The translations under genes and the position numbers were made by a program. From an uncultured Coriobacteriaceae bacterium (lineage in GTDB: Bacteria; Actinomycetota; Coriobacteriia; Coriobacteriales; Atopobiaceae), in assembly GCA_902793195.1 (NCBI GenBank), contig CADBCS010000002.1, positions 26,041 to 90,040 of the forward strand: a stretch of DNA of 64,000 nucleotides. Direction: 5' to 3'. Below the pieces are notes generated by a model. It was given only the letters and a program-made list of their open reading frames with translations, was not told the DNA's origin and did no database searches. The stretch's first letter is position 1. Every line of letters begins with the position of its first letter. Shown piece by piece: positions 59,501 to 64,000 of this stretch.

Positions 59501-61862
59501 CGCGACGCTCACTGACGACAACTGGACGTCCACAGGCTTCGCCATAAATACCAATGCCATTCTTGAGGGGTATAGTGTTTCGCTCTACGAACAGAACTTC
59601 ACAAAGGAAAGCACTGACACAATAATGCTCCACGGAACCTCCTTCACCGTGGACGAGTTCGCGGAGCTGCTCGACAACTACTGCGCACTCGTGGACCTCC
59701 ACAACGCGCAGTCCGGCGGAAACAGCGCCCTCGAGGCCAACCTCGCGAACGAGAAGGCCAAGCTCCAGGGCTACAAGGACGCGCTCGCCGAGGCCAAGAC
59801 CGAGCTGCAGAGCCGCCTGGACGCCTACCAGACCGCAGACGCGAACGCCACGTCCGCGGACGACGCCGTGAAGTCCGCCGAGGCGAACCTCACCACGGTG
59901 CGCGCGAACAACCCGCTCTCCGGGCTCGACGCCGACACCGTCGCGGCCAACCTCGCATCCGCGACCACGAGCCGCGACGCGGCCACGAACGCCGCCATCG
60001 ACGCCCTGGCCGCCGTGCAGTCCGCAAGCGGGGAGGTCGACGCCAAGACCCAGGACAAGGCCATCGCCCAGGGCAAGGTCACCGAGGCCACCGGGACGGC
60101 GAACGCCGCGAACGCGGAGCTCGCGGCCTACCAGGAGGCAATCAAGGACCTGCCCGACGTGGAGGAGGCCGCCCGCCTCATCGCAGAGCGCGAAGACGCG
60201 CAGCGCGCGCTGGCCGCGGCCGAGGCAGCCTACCAGGCGGCGCTCGGGGCCTACGAGGGTGCCGTCGCCGCGAACTACGACGTATCCTACGCTGAGGCGA
60301 CCGTGCAGGGCTGGACCTACGACGGCGAGGAGCACGCCCCGCAGGCGACGCTCACCTTGGGTGGCCGCCAGCTCGCGGAGGGCACCGACTACCGCGTGGC
60401 CTCCGGCTCGGGGGCCACCAACGCGGGCACCCACGAGCTCGTGCTGAAGGGCACGGGTGCCTGCACGGGCACGCTCCGCGTGACCTACGAGGTGGCCCGC
60501 GCCAAGGTCGCCGCGCCCGCGGCCGCCAGCCGCACCTACGACGGCTCGGAGCAGGTCGGCGTGGAGGCAGGCGACGGCTACGCGCTCTCCGGCACGCCGA
60601 GGGCGACTGCCGCGGGCAGCTACGCCGTGACGGCCACGCCCGACGCGAACCACTGCTGGGAGGACGGGTCCACGCTGCCGAGGGCCGTTACCTGGGCTAT
60701 CGCGCGCAAGCGCGTCACGCCTGCCGTGTCCCTCTCCAGGACCGGCTACGTCTACGACGGCACCGCCCACACCCCCTCGGTCACCGTGATGGACGGCCTC
60801 GTCCAGCTGCCCGCGAGCGCCTACGACGTGGTGCTGCCTGCGGCAAGCGCAAACGCCGGCCCCCACACGGTAAGGGTCACGCTCAAGGGCAACTACGAGG
60901 GATCGGGCGAGGCCACCTTCCATGTGGCCAGGGCGACCATCTCCGTGCCCATGGTCACGAACCGCACCTACGACGGCTCGGAGCAGGTCGGCGTGGAGGC
61001 AGGCGACGGCTACGCGCTCTCCGGCACGCCGAGGGCCACGAACGCGGGCAGCTACCTGGTGACGGCCACTCCGGACGCGAACCACTGCTGGAGCGACGGG
61101 ACCGCGGGCGCCTGGGGCGTCAGGTGGTCCATCGCCCCCGCGGCCATGTCCGGCGTCGCGATAGCGCCCGTCACCGACCAGGCCTGGACCGGCGGGGCGG
61201 TTACGCCCAGACCCACGGTCAAGCGCGGCGCCACCGCCCTGCGCGAGGGCAGCGACTACACGCTCTCGTACAGGAACAACGTCAATCCCGGCACGGCCAC
61301 GGTAATCGTAACGGGCAAGGGCAACTACTCGGGCTCCAGGACGGCGACCTTCCGTATCGTCGAGCCTTCCGCGCCCCACGTCTCGTACCGCACCCACGTG
61401 CAGCGCATCGGCTGGCAGAAGTTCGTGTCCGACGGCGACATGAGCGGCACGAGCGGCCGGTCGTTCCGCCTTGAGGCCATCAACATCCGCCTGTCCGATC
61501 TGCCTTGCAGCGGCGGCATAGAGTACCGCACCCACGTGCAGCGCATCGGCTGGCAGGGCTGGCGCAGGGACGGCAAGATGGCGGGCACCTCGGGCAAGTC
61601 CTACCGCCTTGAGGCCATCGAGATCAGGCTCTACGGCGAGCTCGCCGAGCGCTACGACGTCTACTACCGCGTCCACTGCCAGCGCTTCGGCTGGATGGGC
61701 TGGGCCAAGAACGGCGAGCGCTCGGGCTCGGCGGGCTACTCGCGCCGCCTCGAGGGCATCCAGATCGTGCTGGTGAGGAAGGGCGAGCCCGCCCCGGACA
61801 CCAACCTCAAGGGCATCAGGCAGAACGTGTGGCGCGCCTTCGCGCAGAAGGGGAAGAAGTAG
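56535..61862 (+). CDS. Giant secreted adhesin-like protein with BspA-type LRR, YDG/MBG repeats, CAP-like domain and ChW repeats
   Basis: 1775 residues from ATG 56535, GAGGGG 8 bases upstream. Signal peptide to about residue 35 (ends AQALAEA). Order: DUF285/BspA-like leucine-rich blocks (SMFQGCTSLEEADLSGL and two more with GCTSL, about 140-255); two YDG/MBG units with WTYDGTTHS and DDKSKRQG signatures (about 280-590); first Ala-rich coiled coil (590-775); CAP/SCP-like globular region (about 790-1045) with HAGGAFTNPENLA; second coiled coil (1045-1250); four more YDG-type units with RTYDGSEQVGVEAGDGYALS; and three C-terminal ChW repeats (HVQRIGWQ, HVQRIGWQ, HCQRFGWM). No LPxTG motif; ChW repeats probably hold it to the wall. 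Confidence 0.9.
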   Translation: MGNATRHHARAALGAALSVVLGLGGLPAQALAEAIEEVQAVEQGPDAGGALLETQAVDSGMLYSGTNGSCTWTVDAEGNMLMEGGTYGGNPTKSSNQWETTGATHDEVKQAIVTAAFARVNVSAYNALSCLFYQCESLRTIDLSGLRLIGDRVMMNGTLSMSSMFQGCTSLEEADLSGLDLSVVDDFSCLFYGCTSLRTVNLTGTNLRSTAYRRNMFYGCTSLESLTYDETWPLSFDTIPAATAENGKWFSTADGRWMTVGEIVVRSPKADTLLDHDPNPAPAKTDISSAQVSGVSGWTYDGTTHSIAPTVTLDGKTLSAGTDYALSGATAARDAGEYELVITGSGDYEGEVRVPYAVARKAVTVRADDKSKRQGDPDPQLTATVGGTLGSDMVSYSLSRTPGDGVGSYAITPSGQATQGNYVVSFRSGTLTVTAASPAKTSIAGATVTVESWTYDGATHGVTPTVTLGGKALAAGTDYTVSGATSAKDQGAYTVTVTGVGSYEGTATGTYVVSRRPATVTADDKSKRQGEADPALTATVTGTLGQDAISYSLSRAAGEAVGSYAITPSGQATQGNYVVTFRPGTLSVTAADESEEVARLRGELEQAKAARDSVQSAYDAAVEAARGAEDAAPAAARLAELTQAANAANAAKAQAENDLENAQGALEIAQGGLATAQANYQKAEADVTSANAAYQAALADKEALEADGAKREAIDAAQARVNEAKAALDAANAAKTQAKSAYDAKAADVTSIEELIVAQEKRVSQAQAALDNASGTVVDVLAGIDVDKGSLGFFQWMVREGHSDATCDYMTGNLLGTTYHSYNAITGAAKEREATSKSIIKYTELGAEGDATSLENMKAAVQWVHVANRYRQKFNDTYGLSESNPEAPDELGNPVRYLKSLVITDTAMAEAQIKANSAAKTGCRHAGGAFTNPENLAAYGNAWAYYLGEKGPFAMWYDDERNVWLRDNGLPYDEDAIVPKLNDDTVGHYATLTDDNWTSTGFAINTNAILEGYSVSLYEQNFTKESTDTIMLHGTSFTVDEFAELLDNYCALVDLHNAQSGGNSALEANLANEKAKLQGYKDALAEAKTELQSRLDAYQTADANATSADDAVKSAEANLTTVRANNPLSGLDADTVAANLASATTSRDAATNAAIDALAAVQSASGEVDAKTQDKAIAQGKVTEATGTANAANAELAAYQEAIKDLPDVEEAARLIAEREDAQRALAAAEAAYQAALGAYEGAVAANYDVSYAEATVQGWTYDGEEHAPQATLTLGGRQLAEGTDYRVASGSGATNAGTHELVLKGTGACTGTLRVTYEVARAKVAAPAAASRTYDGSEQVGVEAGDGYALSGTPRATAAGSYAVTATPDANHCWEDGSTLPRAVTWAIARKRVTPAVSLSRTGYVYDGTAHTPSVTVMDGLVQLPASAYDVVLPAASANAGPHTVRVTLKGNYEGSGEATFHVARATISVPMVTNRTYDGSEQVGVEAGDGYALSGTPRATNAGSYLVTATPDANHCWSDGTAGAWGVRWSIAPAAMSGVAIAPVTDQAWTGGAVTPRPTVKRGATALREGSDYTLSYRNNVNPGTATVIVTGKGNYSGSRTATFRIVEPSAPHVSYRTHVQRIGWQKFVSDGDMSGTSGRSFRLEAINIRLSDLPCSGGIEYRTHVQRIGWQGWRRDGKMAGTSGKSYRLEAIEIRLYGELAERYDVYYRVHCQRFGWMGWAKNGERSGSAGYSRRLEGIQIVLVRKGEPAPDTNLKGIRQNVWRAFAQKGKK

Positions 61863-61878
61863 TTCCAAGTTGCATACG

Positions 61879-61948
61879 CCAGTCAAAGGGGTGACCCCCG
61901 GTTGATTGCCGCTCGTGGCAATCAACCGGGGGTCACCCCTTTGACTGG
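61879..61948. terminator. Perfect 32-bp inverted repeat after the adhesin gene
   Basis: 61879-61910 and 61917-61948 are exact reverse complements around the loop GCTCGT, with core GGGGTGACCCCC. It is a very stable hairpin for both strands but lacks a T-tract, like the 26-bp repeat at 218-284. Confidence 0.75.
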
Positions 61949-62048
61949 CCGCCAAGGACCATCAACTAGTAGGCTTCGGCCAACCCGTGGACTGTTTGCA
62001 GCGTCCGTTGCGTCTCAAGCCCTTGGTTTGACGAAGAAGGCCGGATTG

Positions 62049-62098
62049 GTTAGATTAGGTTAGGTTAGGACAGGATAGGCTAGGCTAGGTTAGGATAG
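62049..62098 (+). repeat. TTAGG/TAGGC-type pentanucleotide tandem repeat before the AlbA_2 gene
   Basis: About ten imperfect pentamers (TTAGG, ATAGG, CTAGG, ACAGG) run up to 5 bases before the start codon at 62103, replacing any ordinary ribosome site apart from the AGG steps themselves. Copy-number change would alter spacing in the 5' region. Confidence 0.7.
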
Positions 62099-62102
62099 CT
62101 CC

Positions 62103-63626
62103 ATGGAACCCATCACAGACGAGGCAAGCCTTCGAAGGGCCCTCGAGGTCATGCAGAGGTCGGGAACCGATACCCAGACCGTCGAGGTAAAGTCGTGCAT
62201 CGGCGGCCTCACGAAGGACTTGGCACGCACCATATCCGCGTTCTCCAACGGGTCGGGCGGCACACTTGTCCTTGGCGTCGACGAGCGCAGGGGATTTGTT
62301 CCTGCCGACGGATTCGATGTCGGCAAGATTCAGGACGCGCTTTCCTCGATGTGCACAGAGAAGCTTGAGCCGGTTGTGCGACCACTTATGGACGTGTACG
62401 TGATCGACGGCGCACCCGTGCTCGTGGCGGAGATCCCAGAGCTGCGTCCCAAGGACAAGCCATGCTTCGTTCGAGCATCGAGCCGCTACGGAGGGTCTTA
62501 CATCCGCACGGGCGACGGCGACAGGAGGCTCACAACCTACGAGGTGGACCGTCTGATGGAGGAACACCGCCAGCCTCGTCACGACGAGCACTTGGTGGGC
62601 GAGGCCTCCATGGATGACCTCGACCAGTCTTTGTTGCAGCGCCTTCTCGCTCGCGAGCGAAGGGTTCACGCCCGGGGGTTTGCGGGCATGGACGACGCGA
62701 CGATGGTCAAGAAGCTCCACATCGCGCGCCGGGATGAGACGGGCGCGCTCCGTCCCACGCTGGCGGGGCTGCTGGCTTTGGGGACGTATCCCCAGGAGTT
62801 CTTCCCTCGCCTGAACGTCACCTTTACCTGCTATCCGGGGTTCACGAAGGACGACGCGACGGCAGATCGCAGGTTCCTCGACTCGGCCACGCTCGTGGGG
62901 CCCATCCCCGCGATCATCGACGACCTCGAGGCGGCCGTTGCGCGCAATGCGCGAACGGGTGCCGTGGTGGAGGGGGCCTTTCGTAGCGACGTGCCCGACT
63001 ATCCTCCCGTTGCCGTGCGCGAGGCGGTGGCAAATGCTCTCATGCACCGAGACTACTCCGAGGAGGGCTGTGCGACGCCGGTCTTCGTTGACCTCTATCG
63101 AGACCGGCTGGAGGTCACAAATCCGGGAGGGCTCTACGGGACCGTGACCATAGCCACGATGGAGAGCGCCTTGGGAGGGTCGAGCCGGAACATGCGCTTG
63201 GCAACACTGCTGGAAAGCACGCCGACCGAGTTTGGATACGTGGCCGAGAATCGCGGGACGGGCTACCGGGCCATCGTGCGCGAGCTCGCGCGGGCGGGCA
63301 TGCCGGCGCCAGAGCCCGAGGACCTTGTCAGCTACTTTCGGCTCACGCTTGTGGCAAGAGACGATGGGCGCGTCGAGCGGCCCGTGGCCAGGACGACGCC
63401 CGCTGCCGCCCAGCACGCGGGCTCACCTGACCTGGACGCGGAGCAGGGTCGCATCGTCGATGCGATCAGGGAGTTGGAGAGCGCGAGCATCACCGAACTT
63501 GCGCGGCGCCTGTCGGTCCCGCGCTCAACGCTTTCCAAGCGCGTGGCCAGGCTGGTGGAGCGGGGCGTCCTCAAGCCCACGCAGCCGGGTAGCAGTCCCA
63601 AGCAGCGGTATGTCCTTGCCGGATGA
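62103..63626 (+). CDS. AlbA_2-domain ATP-binding transcriptional regulator
   Basis: 507 residues. N-terminal AlbA_2 domain with TVEVKSC, ISAFSNGSGGTLVLGVDE and FVRASSRYGGSYIR; middle with TLAGLLALG and PRLNVTFTCYPG; an HATPase_c_4-like segment with VREAVANALMHRDYSEEG, RLEVTNPGGLYG and RNMRLATLLE; then a C-terminal winged helix (SITELARRLSVPRSTLSKRV). The same family as the gene at 47419 but without the GEHA repeat and clearly divergent. Role in vivo unknown. The start ATG 62103 follows pentamer repeats. Confidence 0.9.
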   Translation: MEPITDEASLRRALEVMQRSGTDTQTVEVKSCIGGLTKDLARTISAFSNGSGGTLVLGVDERRGFVPADGFDVGKIQDALSSMCTEKLEPVVRPLMDVYVIDGAPVLVAEIPELRPKDKPCFVRASSRYGGSYIRTGDGDRRLTTYEVDRLMEEHRQPRHDEHLVGEASMDDLDQSLLQRLLARERRVHARGFAGMDDATMVKKLHIARRDETGALRPTLAGLLALGTYPQEFFPRLNVTFTCYPGFTKDDATADRRFLDSATLVGPIPAIIDDLEAAVARNARTGAVVEGAFRSDVPDYPPVAVREAVANALMHRDYSEEGCATPVFVDLYRDRLEVTNPGGLYGTVTIATMESALGGSSRNMRLATLLESTPTEFGYVAENRGTGYRAIVRELARAGMPAPEPEDLVSYFRLTLVARDDGRVERPVARTTPAAAQHAGSPDLDAEQGRIVDAIRELESASITELARRLSVPRSTLSKRVARLVERGVLKPTQPGSSPKQRYVLAG

Positions 63627-63632
63627 GAGGCG

Positions 63633-63662
63633 CCTGACGCCGGCGGCTGCCGGGCGGTATGC
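63633..63662 (+). promoter_or_regulatory. Possible promoter of the last gene
   Basis: CTGACG (63633-63638), 18-base spacer, TATGCT (63657-63662). Confidence 0.35.
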
Positions 63663-63696
63663 TGGGCAGGTGTTTGGCGGGCCTTTGGAGGAGAGC

Positions 63697-64000
63697 ATGC
63701 CACGCAAAGACGCAACGGACGCGCTGGGTCGGGCCATGTACGAGCTCATCTGCTCGCGTGACGGCATTTCCGCGCGCGAGATGGCCCGCGCGCTGGGGGC
63801 CACGCGCAAGGAGATAAACCAGCGGCTCTACACCTACCCGTTCGTGCGCGACCTCTGCTACCACGACTACGCCTACCGATGGCACGGGCTCATCCGCCAG
63901 CGCTTCCCGCACGACGGGATTCGTGACTTCTGCGGCTGGTACGGCTACGTCGACGAGTTCATGGCGCAGTCGGAGGGCGAGTGGATGGACGAGCTGGTCG
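63697..64000 (+). CDS. Unidentified gene, N-terminal 101 residues only
   Basis: ATG at 63697 with GGAGGAG 5 bases upstream; the frame is open to the window end. The first 50 residues look like a helix-turn-helix (RAMYELICSRDGISAREMAR, then ALGATRKEINQRLYTYPF), followed by an aromatic-rich segment (LCYHDYAYRWHGLIRQRFP). I do not recognise the family; the second part resembles a conserved block found after winged helices in several Firmicute and coriobacterial proteins with varied C-terminal domains. Confidence 0.7.
   Translation, partial: MPRKDATDALGRAMYELICSRDGISAREMARALGATRKEINQRLYTYPFVRDLCYHDYAYRWHGLIRQRFPHDGIRDFCGWYGYVDEFMAQSEGEWMDELV

Noticed and set aside
57843..61955. Very long open frame on the minus strand (over 1300 codons)
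   Set aside because: It lies opposite the adhesin gene, reads as Gly/Val/Arg/His-rich low-complexity protein caused by the GC-biased third positions of the true gene, and has no family motif.

Overview
The window is high-GC actinobacterial DNA. A Veg protein next to ispE, a preQ1-I riboswitch in front of a VUT transporter, a feoA-feoA-feoB operon, a zinc-ribbon/FHA ABC exporter and a ChW-repeat surface protein with a CAP-like module together point to a host-associated anaerobe of the Coriobacteriia, most likely an Olsenella-like Atopobiaceae. The assignment is inferred from gene content and codon use; no ribosomal RNA is present to confirm it.

Layout. 1-5.7 kb: tail of a membrane protein, a YaiI/YqxD protein, a Cof-type HAD phosphatase, and on the minus strand a complete ECF vitamin transporter (lipoprotein, EcfT, fused EcfA1-EcfA2, S component). 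6-13.7 kb: a phosphosignalling cluster with an atypical Ser/Thr kinase, a TerY-like vWA protein, a zinc-ribbon protein with a DnaJ C-terminal-like domain and a membrane PP2C phosphatase, facing a convergent ABC exporter with two FHA phosphothreonine-reading domains. 13.7-20.5 kb: a tandem duplication of a three-gene unit (C69 peptidase, zinc-ribbon membrane protein, RCC1-repeat membrane protein) in which the copies have lost complementary genes, leaving scars; a lower-GC gene sits inside one scar between 40-bp direct repeats. 20.5-37.8 kb: mostly housekeeping and transport (ABC/FtsX-like exporter, ferredoxin-type aldo/keto reductase, queuosine-precursor transporter, SDR, EamA, MscS, udk, rph, rdgB, nagB, a PASTA-less Ser/Thr kinase, veg, ispE, L,D-transpeptidase).

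37.9-52.2 kb is an accessory island that starts at a tRNA-Pro(CGG) gene. It holds a candidate type I toxin-antitoxin locus, a complete Wadjet operon (jetD-jetA-jetB-jetC, type III-like), fragments of a DUF4143 ATPase and an AbiEii toxin, an AlbA_2-type ATP-binding regulator, a RHH/PIN toxin-antitoxin pair and an orphan Phd antitoxin. Three copies of a long hairpin-forming repeat are spread through this island only. 52.5-55.9 kb is a ferrous iron uptake operon (feoA, feoA, feoB, a Cys-rich small membrane protein, a heavy-metal-associated protein) with a promoter overlapped by an inverted-repeat operator. 56-61.9 kb is a 1775-residue secreted adhesin-like protein behind a long, highly structured leader. 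62.1-64 kb holds a second AlbA_2 regulator preceded by pentanucleotide repeats, and the start of an unidentified gene.

Short palindromic REP-like elements (core GGGACCGTCCC) recur in at least five intergenic gaps, and two unrelated long perfect inverted repeats (26 and 32 bp) lie at gene ends. No IS element, prophage, CRISPR array or rRNA gene was seen.
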